Source: Paenibacillus massiliensis subsp. panacisoli DSM 21345 (GTDB lineage: Bacteria > Bacillota > Bacilli > Paenibacillales > Paenibacillaceae). Taken from it: a DNA stretch of 64,000 nt. This document shows, in pieces, positions 18,228 to 26,822 of this stretch. A program made the translations under genes and the position numbers. The DNA lies in contig NZ_AUFO01000009.1 of NCBI RefSeq assembly GCF_000426545.1, positions 248,001-312,000 on the forward strand, written 5' to 3'. Numbering within the stretch: the first letter of the stretch is position 1; every line of letters begins with the position of its first letter. The notes below the pieces were generated by a model. The model saw only the letters and a list, made by a program, of their open reading frames with translations, did not search any database and had not been told where the DNA came from.

Positions 18228-19244
18228 ATGAAAAAAACACACGGTAAAATGCTGCTGCTGATCTTCAAGCTTGCTCTAGTCATGCTGCTCCTGTCGGCAT
18301 GCACAGCACCTGGTGGTGAAGCAGGCAAGGACGGCAAGGATGGGCGAATTACCGTCGGCATCGTCCTGACTGATGTAGGACTGGGGGATCGTTCCTTCAA
18401 CGACGCTGCATTTGAAGGTCTGGCGCAGGAACGCAATGAGAACAGTATTATTTTTGATTATAGAGAGCCTGGGAAGGGAATGACGACAGAAGAGGCCTTC
18501 GAGCATTTTGCCCAAGACAAGGTAGATCTCATTATCGGACTCAGTGATACCGTTAAGGTGGATCTGGAGAAGGTTGCAGAGCGATATCCCGAGCAGACCT
18601 TTCTAATTGTAGATAGTCAATCCGAGCTTCCTAATGTGCACTCCATTTTGTTCAAAGCCGAAGACGGTAGCTTCCTGGCCGGCATAATTGCAGGCTTCGC
18701 TACCAAGGCAGACAAGGTCGGCTTCCTGGGTGGCATGGACATCCCGGTTCTGCGTGATTTCCAGCAGGGCTTCGAGCAAGGGGTACAGGCTGTGAATCCT
18801 GATGCCAGCGTCGAGGCTGTCTATGCAGGTGATTTCGGTAACTCAGAGCTTGGAGCAGAGCTCGCTTCACAGATGATTAACGAGCAAGGTACAGATGTCA
18901 TCTATGTAGCTGCGGGGCTTACTGGCGTCGGAGCCCTTTCGGAAATTCAGGATTTGCGCAAGCACGCTATAGGAGTGGACACGGATCAATTTTTCCTCGC
19001 GGAAAAAGCAATCCTGACGTCGATGCTCAAAAATGTCGATGTCGCCATGCGAAATGCCGTTGATACCTTCAAGAGCAATAACAATAGCTTCCCTGACAAG
19101 GTGATGGTCTATGGCATGGCTGAGAATGGCGTGGGACTCACGGAGCTTCACAACATTGAGCTGACGGATGCACAGGAGCAGCAGTTCGAGGACCTGAAGG
19201 CCAAGCTCGCTTCTGGTGAAGTGAAGGTGAACTTACAGAAGTAA
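18228..19244 (+). CDS. BMP family (PnrA-like) substrate-binding lipoprotein
   Basis: 338 residues. A lipoprotein signal peptide with lipobox LLLSAC (about 20-25) is followed by a two-lobed binding fold of the basic membrane protein/PnrA type: VGIVLTDVGLGDRSFNDAAFEGL, the DLIIGLSDTV strand and KVGFLGGMDIPVLRDFQQGFEQGV. The family binds nucleosides or related ligands for ABC uptake. Here no ABC ATPase or permease is adjacent; instead the gene is 51 bases before a chemoreceptor and divergent from another. It may therefore present ligand to a chemoreceptor. That is inference; it could also serve a distant transporter. Confidence 0.87.
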   Translation: MKKTHGKMLLLIFKLALVMLLLSACTAPGGEAGKDGKDGRITVGIVLTDVGLGDRSFNDAAFEGLAQERNENSIIFDYREPGKGMTTEEAFEHFAQDKVDLIIGLSDTVKVDLEKVAERYPEQTFLIVDSQSELPNVHSILFKAEDGSFLAGIIAGFATKADKVGFLGGMDIPVLRDFQQGFEQGVQAVNPDASVEAVYAGDFGNSELGAELASQMINEQGTDVIYVAAGLTGVGALSEIQDLRKHAIGVDTDQFFLAEKAILTSMLKNVDVAMRNAVDTFKSNNNSFPDKVMVYGMAENGVGLTELHNIELTDAQEQQFEDLKAKLASGEVKVNLQK

Positions 19245-19295
19245 TGCAGCATTGTCCACGGAAGACTAATCACAATCAGAGATAGGAGCACATCC

Positions 19296-20948
19296 ATGAA
19301 GCTACAAGGCAAACTAATCAGCTACGCTCTAATTACGCTGCTAGCCTCCCTGATGCTGGTGGCCTACATCATATTTCAATTGCTCGGTATGAACGCGGGG
19401 AACCAGAATCTCGTGCCTGCCATGCTGAAGGTATCCGAGCTGAATGCCAACCAGATGCAGGTACAGCAGGCTCTAGACGTCTATTCCACCTCGATGTCGG
19501 CAGCGAATCAGAACGCTGTAGCACAGCTACTAGAGGAAGGCCAGCAGATTTCCGACCAGCTCGCGACGAGTCTCATACATGATGAACGTCAGATGAGCCT
19601 GATTAGCTCCATTCAGGAGAAAATGACAGAGCTGTCTGCGGGGGCCACCCAAGCGATGACGGAGATGAATAGCTCGGAAGCCAAGCGTTATAGCTCCCGG
19701 GTCAAAGGCATTCAGAACGATATCTACATGCTGAATGAGCTGACTCGTGAACAATATGATACCTTCACCGCTACATTGGAGAACGACATCCAGAACACCT
19801 GGAAGCTCGCGCTTGCAGGCGCACTCGTCCTTCTCATTGCAAGCACGTTGTTCAACATCTATACTTCGCGCAAGCTGGCTGGACGTATTCAGACACTAAA
19901 GGATGCCGCCAGCCGGATTGCCCAAGGCGACCTGAAGGTACAGCTCCCACCTGCACAGGGTAAGGATGAATTGGCTGAGCTGAACGTCTCCTTCCGTCAG
20001 ATGATCGACAGCATACGCCAGATGATCCAATCCATCAGTGCGGCCGGATATCGCGTGGATTCGATGGCTCAGGATATTGATCGTGGCAATGAGACCATGC
20101 AGGCCATCGTACAGCAGGTGACACGCACGACAGAAGAGCTCTCTCAGGGCAGCCAGAAGATTGCGGAGGATCTGAGCGAGACGGTGACGGTCGTGGATCG
20201 CATGCAGCAGACCTTCCAGAGCAATCTGCAGGCTACCACCGAATCCGTAGATTATGGTAATGAGGTATTAGGCACCGTAACTGCAGGCCGCACGGTCATG
20301 CAGGAACAGCAGCGGCTGAGTGAGGTCAATCGCAGGGCAATGGTTGAGATGGAGCAGACCTTCCAGGAGCTGGAGGGCAGTACGGTTCGGATCAAGGAAA
20401 TGACAGCCTTCGTATCCGACATAGCTGCCCAGACGACACTCCTATCACTCAATGCTTCGATTGAAGCCGCACGTGCCGGTGAGGCTGGACGTGGATTCAC
20501 CGTCGTCGCCAGTGAGGTGAAGAAGCTTGCTGAGCAATCGGAGCAATCCGTACAGCATATCTACACAGCTATTACGGAGATCACAGCCGCCATGGACAAG
20601 GTGAAGCAGTCGGTAACGAATAGCATCACTCTATCCTCGGAGCAGGAAGCGGCTACTGAGCAGACAGGACAGACCTTCTCCTCGATCGGCGACAGCGTCG
20701 AGCGAATCAGTCTGCAAATCCGGAACGTAGCGGAGGAGATGCAGCAATCGCATGAGCTCAGCATTCTGGTACAGACGGCTATTGAGAATATCAGTGCCAT
20801 TACGGAGCAGTCTGCCGCCAGCAGTGAAGAGATTACGGCATCTGCAGCCGAGCAGCAGCGGTCCTTCGAGGAAGCCTCCGGCAAGGTTAAGGAGCTCCGG
20901 GATATCAGTGCCGAGATGCACCGTCAGTTGGAGCGTTTCCAGCTGTAG
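19296..20948 (+). CDS. Methyl-accepting chemotaxis protein with four-helix-bundle sensor
   Basis: 550 residues. TM1 is about 8-28. The extracellular part (about 30-165) is all-helical and Gln/Met/Ala rich, the pattern of a 4HB sensor, with TM2 about 168-188. HAMP ([30 protein letters not shown]) follows, then the signalling domain with tip [47 protein letters not shown] precedes the ATG. It is transcribed with the BMP lipoprotein gene, and 4HB receptors can respond to liganded binding proteins, which fits indirect sensing. Confidence 0.92.
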   Translation: MKLQGKLISYALITLLASLMLVAYIIFQLLGMNAGNQNLVPAMLKVSELNANQMQVQQALDVYSTSMSAANQNAVAQLLEEGQQISDQLATSLIHDERQMSLISSIQEKMTELSAGATQAMTEMNSSEAKRYSSRVKGIQNDIYMLNELTREQYDTFTATLENDIQNTWKLALAGALVLLIASTLFNIYTSRKLAGRIQTLKDAASRIAQGDLKVQLPPAQGKDELAELNVSFRQMIDSIRQMIQSISAAGYRVDSMAQDIDRGNETMQAIVQQVTRTTEELSQGSQKIAEDLSETVTVVDRMQQTFQSNLQATTESVDYGNEVLGTVTAGRTVMQEQQRLSEVNRRAMVEMEQTFQELEGSTVRIKEMTAFVSDIAAQTTLLSLNASIEAARAGEAGRGFTVVASEVKKLAEQSEQSVQHIYTAITEITAAMDKVKQSVTNSITLSSEQEAATEQTGQTFSSIGDSVERISLQIRNVAEEMQQSHELSILVQTAIENISAITEQSAASSEEITASAAEQQRSFEEASGKVKELRDISAEMHRQLERFQL

Positions 20949-21037
20949 CTAGGGTATCTCTGCTTATATAGACAACTAAGATAATCAGCACAATAGGGGA
21001 GGTTCGTATCCCCCTATCGCTGTTATTGGTTTCTCAT

Positions 21038-21081
21038 AGCCCTTTGGCCTTCAAGCATTTGGAGACCAAGGGGCTTTTTTG
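21038..21081 (+). terminator. Intrinsic terminator after chemotaxis unit
   Basis: Stem AGCCCTTTGG / CCAAGGGGCT with one wobble pair, an 18-nt loop and TTTTTT. A second smaller hairpin (AGGGGA / TCCCCC) precedes it near 20994-21014. Confidence 0.75.
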
Positions 21082-21150
21082 CGTGCAAGAGTTGCAACTT
21101 GTGATGCAGCTTGTGATATTCCATGCCCATCTCCATCTCCGAAACAAGGA

Positions 21151-21169
21151 TTGTAATCACATGATACAA
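21151..21169 (+). promoter_or_regulatory. Dyad TTGTA-N9-TACAA upstream of flavodiiron gene
   Basis: TTGTAATCACATGATACAA reads as TTGT(A)ATCA-CA-TGATACAA, a palindrome with one bulged base, 102 bases before the flavodiiron start. A direct pair of TTGTGAT heptamers lies at about 21100-21120. Either may be a regulator site, possibly for the neighbouring FNR-like protein, but neither is a perfect FNR box. Confidence 0.3.
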
Positions 21170-21271
21170 GCACTCAGATTCCATTATCGCTTGACCTGGG
21201 TCCTCTCTTCAGCGGCCTTCAAGGACTACAATGAAGTTGTTCTTACATTTCACTCAGGAGGTCATCGCTAT

Positions 21272-22507
21272 ATGAAACCAGGATTTGAGATCAGCAAGGA
21301 TATCTATTGGGTCGGGAAAATTGATGATCGTGAGGTGCCATTCCATCGACTGCTGCTGACGAAGGGCACAACCTATAATTCTTATTTACTGAAGACAGGA
21401 AAGCCTACCGTAATCGACACGGTGGACATGGAATTCGGCAGAGAATTCGCTGAGCATATTACAGGACTTATCGATCCCCTCGATATCCAATACATTGTCA
21501 TCAATCATACGGAGCCGGATCACTCGGGTGGGCTAGCTGCACTGGCTGCTCGGGCCGTCAATGCCACGATCGTCTGCACCGAGGTCGCCGTACCCGAGAT
21601 TCAACAAATGTACAAGCTACAGCACCGTTCCTATCTGGTTGTCAAGGATGGAGACACGCTCGACATTGGTGGGAAGACACTCCTGTTCAAGGAGACCCCT
21701 TACCTCCATACCGAGGAAACGATGATTACCTACTGTCTGGAGGATAAGATCCTGTTCCCCTGCGATATTTTCAGTACACACGTAGCGGTAAACAGCCTGT
21801 TCGCCGACGAAGCCGGATTTGATGTCACAGAAGACTTCATTGGTTACTACAAGGCCATCATTCACCCACACAGAAGATATGTTCGGACACTGATTGAGGC
21901 CGTCAAGGATCTGGATATCCAGATGATTGCCCCTTCACACGGGTATATCCTGCGCCACAATATTAATAACTTCATCTCCTTGTATGCAGACATGAGCACA
22001 GAGACGACAGAGGACAAGAAGGTCGCTATCGTATATACGACGCTCAAGAACAACACCAAGAAGATTGCCAATATGCTAAAGGACACCTTCGAGCACAATC
22101 AGATCCGTGTCGAGCTGTGGGACATCGACAAGGCGAATGAGCAGGATGTACTGAATAGCATTGCAGCCGCTGACGCCGTATGGATCGGCAGCTCCACCAA
22201 GTATGCAGACATGACCGGCAAGCTGGAGAGTCTCCTGAAGCAGCTCGCGGATATGAATCTGGAAGGCAAGCTTGCGGCAGCCTTTGGCTCTTACGGATGG
22301 AGCGGCGAGGCGATTGAAGTCGTGCAGGATTACTTGAATGCCACCAATATGGACGTACAGAGCACCTCCAATGTCATCAAGACAACCGGTATGACCCATG
22401 TAGAGTTCCCGGTTCGCGTACGGTTTGCCCCCAATGATGAGGTGAAGGTACAAAAAATCAAGCATGCAGCCAACTTCGTGTCGGATCTGCTGCTGAGCGC
22501 CATCTGA
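21272..22507 (+). CDS. Flavodiiron protein (NO/O2 reductase)
   Basis: 411-residue soluble enzyme reducing NO to N2O and/or O2 to water. The metallo-beta-lactamase-like diiron domain (1 to about 245) has the H-x-E-x-D-H set in INHTEPDHSGG (H79, E81, D83, H84), a further His/Glu in PYLHTEETM, an Asp in FPCDIF and a His in APSHGYI. The flavodoxin domain (about 248-411) begins VAIVYTTLKNNTKKIANML, the FMN loop. The ATG at 21272 has AGGAGGT ten bases upstream; a long in-frame upstream extension is not protein-like. It heads a row of genes with its expected electron donors, a reductase and rubredoxin. Confidence 0.93.
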   Translation: MKPGFEISKDIYWVGKIDDREVPFHRLLLTKGTTYNSYLLKTGKPTVIDTVDMEFGREFAEHITGLIDPLDIQYIVINHTEPDHSGGLAALAARAVNATIVCTEVAVPEIQQMYKLQHRSYLVVKDGDTLDIGGKTLLFKETPYLHTEETMITYCLEDKILFPCDIFSTHVAVNSLFADEAGFDVTEDFIGYYKAIIHPHRRYVRTLIEAVKDLDIQMIAPSHGYILRHNINNFISLYADMSTETTEDKKVAIVYTTLKNNTKKIANMLKDTFEHNQIRVELWDIDKANEQDVLNSIAAADAVWIGSSTKYADMTGKLESLLKQLADMNLEGKLAAAFGSYGWSGEAIEVVQDYLNATNMDVQSTSNVIKTTGMTHVEFPVRVRFAPNDEVKVQKIKHAANFVSDLLLSAI

Positions 22508-22532
22508 GGTCATACGTCAATCACAGGCAATA

Positions 22533-22564
22533 CAGAAATGCAGAAATACAGAAATACAAAAATA
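22533..22564 (+). repeat. Four-copy 8-bp tandem repeat
   Basis: Units CAGAAATG, CAGAAATA, CAGAAATA and CAAAAATA in perfect register between the flavodiiron stop and the reductase start. Copy-number slippage would change intergenic spacing. Confidence 0.8.
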
Positions 22565-22612
22565 CAAGCAAGATACAAAATAGCTGTGGGCCATACGGAA
22601 GGAGAAGTAATT

Positions 22613-23794
22613 ATGTCCGAGCAACATTTCGTCATTGTCGGAGGAGGAGTGGCTGGTATCTGTGCCGCGAAGGCGATTCGTGATCGACTCGCGGAGGCTA
22701 CCATTTCGATCTACGGCAATGAATCCGGTCTTCCTTATAACCGGGTCAAATTGTCCAAAGGGTTATTTACCGATCTGCATAGCGACAAGGTCCTCATTAA
22801 AAAGGAAAAATGGTTCCGCGATAACCAGATCGCTTATTATCCCGAGACGCCTATTATTTCCATCGACCCACTAAGCAACACGATCCTGACCGGGCAGGAA
22901 GAGCATGTGAAATACGACAAGCTCCTCCTCTGTACCGGTGCCACGAACCGGACGTTAGCGCTGGAGGGGGCGTCCCTGTCCCAAGTGCATCATATCCGCA
23001 CCCGAAATGATGCAGATCAGCTAAAGCAGTCCTTGCATAGCGGAGATTCCGTATGTGTGATCGGGGGCGGTATCCAGGGAGTAGAGACCGCTTGGGCTTT
23101 GATTCAAGCAGGCCATCCCGTGACGATTATAGAGCAAGCTCCACGACTGATGGCTCGTCAATTGGATGAGCAAGCTAGTACACTGCTGGCAGAGCGTATT
23201 CAGACAACTGGCAACGAGGTCAGACTGGGGCAAGCCGTACGAAGCATTGTAGGCATGGACTCGGTAGAGGGGGTGGAGCTAGCGGATGGCTCAATTGTGC
23301 CGTGCGTGCATGTCGTGTATTCGATTGGCGTAGTTCCCAATGCAGAGCTGGCACGACAGAGCGGCCTTGAAGTGAATACAGGCATTCTCGTGAATGAGCA
23401 GATGCAGACTAGTGCACAAAATATCTATGCCGCAGGCGATGCAGCAGAGTGTCAGGGGAAGGTAGAGGGCTTGTGGAATAGTGCCATGGAGCAGGGAAGA
23501 GTTGCTGGTACGAATATGGCTGATGACATGGCTGTCTACGCAAGACCCATTCCCATGACAGTGTCGGGCGCCTTTGATATGCCGCTCGTCTCCATTGGAC
23601 AAGTGGATGAGCAGGAGTGTGATCATAGTGGACGCCGCTCGGATACAGAGACATATACTCGTGTGTTTGTGAGGGATGGCTCGATTTGCGGGGCAATCAT
23701 TTTCGATAATGTAAGTGCAGCTTTGCCTTATAAGACAGCCATAGAGCAAGGTCTAAGTCTTGAGGAAGCTGGGTTACAGGTGCATTCCATCTAG
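22613..23794 (+). CDS. FAD/NAD(P)-dependent oxidoreductase, rubredoxin reductase-like
   Basis: 393-residue flavoprotein predicted to pass electrons from NAD(P)H to rubredoxin. The FAD-binding dinucleotide fold is at the N-terminus (FVIVGGGVAGICAAKAIRDR), the NAD(P)-binding fold near the middle (VCVIGGGIQGVETAWAL) and the second FAD motif at IYAAGDAAECQG. The substrate-side loop GLPYNRVKLSKG is as in rubredoxin and nitrite reductase NADH domains. The ATG at 22613 with GGAAGGAG upstream is preferred to an in-frame ATG at 22538, which would read through the tandem repeat. Position between the flavodiiron and rubredoxin genes supports the role. Confidence 0.88.
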   Translation: MSEQHFVIVGGGVAGICAAKAIRDRLAEATISIYGNESGLPYNRVKLSKGLFTDLHSDKVLIKKEKWFRDNQIAYYPETPIISIDPLSNTILTGQEEHVKYDKLLLCTGATNRTLALEGASLSQVHHIRTRNDADQLKQSLHSGDSVCVIGGGIQGVETAWALIQAGHPVTIIEQAPRLMARQLDEQASTLLAERIQTTGNEVRLGQAVRSIVGMDSVEGVELADGSIVPCVHVVYSIGVVPNAELARQSGLEVNTGILVNEQMQTSAQNIYAAGDAAECQGKVEGLWNSAMEQGRVAGTNMADDMAVYARPIPMTVSGAFDMPLVSIGQVDEQECDHSGRRSDTETYTRVFVRDGSICGAIIFDNVSAALPYKTAIEQGLSLEEAGLQVHSI

Positions 23795-23832
23795 TCTATT
23801 TGATGTTAAGTGCGCTGATATCAGATTCCGTT

Positions 23833-23894
23833 ATTGATTAAGTTACGTAATAGATCGAGTTTCATAATTGATTGAGTTATGTAGTAGGGCGAGT
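23833..23894. repeat. Imperfect 34-bp-period direct repeat upstream of rubredoxin
   Basis: Two 28-bp copies beginning ATTGATTRAGTTAYGTARTA and ending CGAGT (23833-23860 and 23867-23894) differ at five positions. The second copy ends about 13 bases before the rubredoxin ribosome site, so the pair may act on its promoter or be a neutral duplication. Confidence 0.65.
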
Positions 23895-23919
23895 ACAATC
23901 AAAGAAGGAGATGTTATAT

Positions 23920-24084
23920 ATGAAAAAGTATATTTGTCAGCCTTGCGGTTATATCTATGATCCGGCTGTAGGTGATCCTGATGAGGATATCGTGCCTGGT
24001 ACAGCCTTCGAGGATCTCCCCGAGGATTGGGTATGTCCCGTGTGCGGCGATGACCAGAGTCACTTCCTGCCGCTTGAGCAATAG
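23920..24084 (+). CDS. Rubredoxin
   Basis: 54-residue one-iron electron carrier. The four iron ligands are in CQPC (C6, C9) and CPVC (C39, C42), with the usual [11 protein letters not shown] turn and the [11 protein letters not shown] second knuckle. The ATG at 23920 is preceded by AAGAAGGAG; an in-frame start 16 codons earlier would only add an atypical tail. It is the expected immediate donor to the flavodiiron protein. The full length is typical. Confidence 0.96.
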   Translation: MKKYICQPCGYIYDPAVGDPDEDIVPGTAFEDLPEDWVCPVCGDDQSHFLPLEQ

Positions 24085-24170
24085 GGTCAGATGTAATGGC
24101 TAGCGCTCATATCATGAAAGCCACACGTGATTTCCATAATAGGAAAAATAGCTCCTGAACAGCTTCTGTA

Positions 24171-24212
24171 TTCCCCGCTTCTCTCTGTTACCACATACCG
24201 AGAAACGGGGAA
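24171..24212. terminator. Hairpin between rubredoxin and FNR-like gene
   Basis: Stem TTCCCCG(C)TTCTC / GAGAA(A)CGGGGAA with a 15-nt loop between convergent genes. The flanking T runs are short, so termination strength is uncertain. Confidence 0.6.
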
Positions 24213-24229
24213 CCCTTCCTATTCACGAT

Positions 24230-24934
24230 TTAGTCTACATACGCATTCAGTCTCTGCATATCACGGATCGCAATCTCTCTGGTGCCGTTGATCTCAATGA
24301 TGCCGTCCTGCTCGAATTTCCTGAATTTACGGCTGATCGTTTCCCGTGTGACCCCTACATAGTTGGCCATCTCCTCCCGTGACAACGGCAGGTGAATGAT
24401 GAGCTTATCTCGATCAGGACGGCCATATTTATGACCGAGCTCCAAAATCATATAGGCAATACGTATTTCGGGATCGTTCGTAGCCAGACTTTGAGCCAGA
24501 TTCTCGGTGGCTGCGAGCCGTCTTGTAATACTTTGGAGCAGCTTGAAGGAGATATCCGGATTCTCCTGAATGATCTGCTGCATGTCGCTTTTGGTCAACA
24601 AGCAAATATCCGTGTCTTCCAGCGCATAGGCGCTAAAATTGCTGGTCTCCTCGCTGTTGAATATACTTAGCTCCCCGAAGAAATCCCCTGTGGACAGCAC
24701 CCGCAGAATCTGCTCCTTGCCCAGTGCAGTAATTTTCAGAAGCTTAACATAGCCCTTCCTAACGATAAACAGCGTCTCCGAAGGCTGCTCCTCCAGAATG
24801 AGTGCATTGCCCTTTTTATATTTACGATGCTTGACCATCTTGCTAATCTTGCCAAGGTCTTCATCTGTCAATGATGCAAAAATCGGAACCTTACGTGTAC
24901 ACAGTGCGTCACTGCAATGCTGGCAGCTATCCAT
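24230..24934 (-). CDS. Crp/Fnr family regulator with N-terminal Fe-S cysteines
   Basis: 234 residues. Cysteines C4, C7 and C12 (MDSCQHCSDALC) plus C111 (DTDICLLTK) reproduce the E. coli FNR arrangement of three N-terminal and one central cluster ligand, suggesting an oxygen-labile [4Fe-4S] cluster. The cyclic-nucleotide-fold domain (about 15-130) contains ILEEQPSETLFIVRKGYVKLL. The helix-turn-helix (about 165-225) has LSREEMANYVGVTRETISRKFRKFEQDGII; its E-TISR recognition helix suits FNR-type sites. An FNR box lies in its own upstream region. It is convergent with the flavodiiron/rubredoxin genes. Confidence 0.9.
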   Translation of the reverse strand: MDSCQHCSDALCTRKVPIFASLTDEDLGKISKMVKHRKYKKGNALILEEQPSETLFIVRKGYVKLLKITALGKEQILRVLSTGDFFGELSIFNSEETSNFSAYALEDTDICLLTKSDMQQIIQENPDISFKLLQSITRRLAATENLAQSLATNDPEIRIAYMILELGHKYGRPDRDKLIIHLPLSREEMANYVGVTRETISRKFRKFEQDGIIEINGTREIAIRDMQRLNAYVD

Positions 24935-24962
24935 GGGTCAGCTCTCCTTTCTATCCAATAAC

Positions 24963-25002
24963 AAAAAGCAACCCGACCGGGTTAACCCGAAAGGCGGTTG
25001 CC
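24963..25002 (-). terminator. Terminator-like hairpin in the FNR-like gene leader
   Basis: On the minus strand GGCAACC...GGGTTGC closes around the palindrome CGGGTTAACCCG and is followed by TTTTTG. It ends about 29 bases before the start codon, between the FNR-box promoter and the coding region. No other minus-strand gene upstream needs a terminator here, so it may be a leader attenuator. Confidence 0.6.
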
Positions 25003-25022
25003 TGAATTCTCGCTGTCCATGT

Positions 25023-25064
25023 AACATAACACAACAAGGAGAGGACGTATTTGATCTCGATCAC
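25023..25064 (-). promoter_or_regulatory. FNR-box promoter of the FNR-like gene
   Basis: TTGATCTCGATCAC (25051-25064) matches nine of the ten specified bases of TTGAT-N4-ATCAA. A TATGTT -10 lies at 25023-25028 on the minus strand, which places the box near -41.5 from the expected start of transcription, as in class II activation. This suggests autoregulation under low oxygen. Confidence 0.6.
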
Positions 25065-25219
25065 AAACGTAGAAATAATTCTCTCTACCTGTCAATTCTC
25101 ACGAAAATACAGGAATCCACAGTGGGCTCTAGAAGTATTAATATTGGTCCTTTAAAATCGCACCTATAAGACTTGATATAATTGATCTTCGTTAATTCAT
25201 TCGTTGAGGTGATTGAATA

Positions 25220-25741
25220 ATGGTAAGAAGGCTTAGTTGGCTTGCACTTATCTTAGTCTTAATCTTAATTACGATATCGTTGTACTCGCTCTATTCCAGT
25301 ATGTATAATCAGTGGGTCATCACCCCACCTAACTACGTGACTCTTATTTCTTCTACTCTAGTTTTCCTTGCGTCCATCCTCAGTTTTCAAGATACCTCCA
25401 GCCGATTCGCAAGGTTAAGGAGCTGGTTATCCACCATTCTTTCGTTCCTACTACTATTCGCTTTACTCATTGTGGTCTCATTCACGAACATGTTCTCAGG
25501 ACACAAAGAGCTGATGACCACTTCGTTGTCCCCAGATCGGGCATATACCATACATATCTATAAAATGGACGCTGGCGCTATGGGCTCCTATGGGATTCTA
25601 GCCGAACAACAAGGGCCACTTTGGTTCAAGAAGCATCTCCATTATGAGAGAGGGCAAGATCAGGTGAATGTGGAATGGGAGAATAACCACACGATCCGGA
25701 TTAATAGTCAACGGATTGATTTGCAGAACGACCCTCGTTGA
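25220..25741 (+). CDS. Small membrane protein of unknown function (DUF5412-like)
   Basis: 173 residues with three hydrophobic segments (about 7-27, 40-58, 68-90) and an outward- or inward-facing C-terminal domain of about 75 residues: TTSLSPDRAYTIHIYKMDAGAMGSYGIL, then VEWENNHTIRINSQRIDL. That beta-rich tail resembles DUF5412-type proteins of Bacillales. The ATG has GAGGTGATT upstream. It stands alone, starting about 155 bases from the FNR box, and ends at a 16-bp hairpin. No function is known. Confidence 0.6.
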   Translation: MVRRLSWLALILVLILITISLYSLYSSMYNQWVITPPNYVTLISSTLVFLASILSFQDTSSRFARLRSWLSTILSFLLLFALLIVVSFTNMFSGHKELMTTSLSPDRAYTIHIYKMDAGAMGSYGILAEQQGPLWFKKHLHYERGQDQVNVEWENNHTIRINSQRIDLQNDPR

Positions 25742-25752
25742 CGTCGTCTTTT

Positions 25753-25807
25753 TTGTTCAATCAGGATTCGCTTCATTGGAGTGTGTGAGACAATCCTGAT
25801 TGAACAA
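25753..25807. terminator. Perfect 16-bp inverted repeat between convergent genes
   Basis: TTGTTCAATCAGGATT / AATCCTGATTGAACAA with a 23-nt loop, between the membrane protein gene and the minus-strand unknown gene. It is probably a bidirectional terminator, preceded on the plus strand by TTTTTT. Confidence 0.7.
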
Positions 25808-25845
25808 GTTGTATTTATGGCTGAGCTGCTCCACATGCGCTGACT

Positions 25846-26310
25846 TTAATATTCCCCTTTAATGACAAAAAATGAGCCTCGAATCGTTCCTGCAAGCTTG
25901 GACTTTTGCCGAGCAAATTTAAATTTGCCCTCTAGCTCCTTGGGGATTTCCATCCCCTCAGACAGCTTAAAACCAACGGCACGCTTCTTGGACTCGTCCA
26001 CCGTATACAAGACGTTAACTTCAAGACCGTCCTCAAAAAAGACATAAGCCCAGTCGATATTTTCTACTTGAAAGCGCGACGTCTCTAAGGGACGAGCAGC
26101 AAATTCAATATCACGTTCTTTTTTCAAAATCTGATTCACATAATCAAGGGTATCTTGGGATTCGCTCGCTGGTACGACCGTAAATTCATGCTTATATTTA
26201 TTCATAAAGTAACGAGCTTCATTAGCACGCAGACCAGCTAACGCTTCAGCTACTGGTGAAGACTCCAGACCAACCGTAGACACATTCTTGAAATCAACAA
26301 TATAGGGCAT
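25846..26310 (-). CDS. Unknown protein paired with a GyrI-like protein
   Basis: About 154 soluble residues, no signal peptide or membrane segment. Visible features are an N-terminal ENAR-like helix (ANEARYFMNKYKHEF), a beta-rich centre (WAYVFFEDGLEVNVLYTVDE) and a basic end (KFKFARQKSKLAGTIRGSFFVIKGEY). The second in-frame ATG (26310) is chosen because AGGTGG is too close to the first. It follows the GyrI-like gene by about 29 bases and is surely in the same operon. I do not recognise the family. Confidence 0.6.
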   Translation of the reverse strand: MPYIVDFKNVSTVGLESSPVAEALAGLRANEARYFMNKYKHEFTVVPASESQDTLDYVNQILKKERDIEFAARPLETSRFQVENIDWAYVFFEDGLEVNVLYTVDESKKRAVGFKLSEGMEIPKELEGKFKFARQKSKLAGTIRGSFFVIKGEY

Positions 26311-26339
26311 CTTCATCCCACCTATTATTTTTTGAAGTG

Positions 26340-26822
26340 TTATTTCTTAACGACCGGAATCCACATTTCACCATACACCAATCCATTTCGCTCTCCCATC
26401 TGCACGGCTGCATTGGGCCCACCAACATAGGCAACATCCTTCGCTCCAGGTAAGACCTGACTAAAGGCAATACCCGAGAGCTGATTGCTTAACTCTTCTG
26501 TTGTCTGCGCTTCCCCTCTCACCACTACGTAGTACCCCTTGGGAAATTGGATAACTCTTGATTCCTCTTCGGGCAGGGTGGCCTCTGACATGACACCAGC
26601 ATAGTGCATCATCTTGTTATTCACGGCCTCATTCACAACAAACACGTAGTCATTTGTAGCTATAGCTTTTAAAGTAGCGAGCCTTCCATCCTGCTGGACG
26701 GCATGCCAGAAGTCTGACTTTTCCTTGTTAATGCCTGCATAATCTGTGTAATTGCTCTTAAGCTCTGTACCCAGACCAACAACGATAAAGCTGTCTTTTT
26801 TTTCTAAAGTATACTCCGCCAT
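26340..26822 (-). CDS. GyrI-like/AraC effector-binding domain protein
   Basis: 160 residues resembling the stand-alone small-molecule-binding domain found in GyrI, Rob and SOUL-type proteins. The opening DSFIVVGLGTEL is a typical first strand. The two-fold repeat ends in GYYVVVRGEAQTTEELSNQLSGIAFSQVLP and GERNGLVYGEMWIPVVKK. It is divergent from a WYL-domain regulator, the common arrangement for that regulator class with a ligand-binding target. The exact ligand is unknown. Confidence 0.7.
   Translation of the reverse strand: MAEYTLEKKDSFIVVGLGTELKSNYTDYAGINKEKSDFWHAVQQDGRLATLKAIATNDYVFVVNEAVNNKMMHYAGVMSEATLPEEESRVIQFPKGYYVVVRGEAQTTEELSNQLSGIAFSQVLPGAKDVAYVGGPNAAVQMGERNGLVYGEMWIPVVKK

Noticed and set aside
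21096-21122. FNR box in front of the flavodiiron gene
   Set aside because: Only direct TTGTGAT copies and an imperfect dyad are present; no TTGAT-N4-ATCAA match was found, so it was kept as a low-confidence dyad only.
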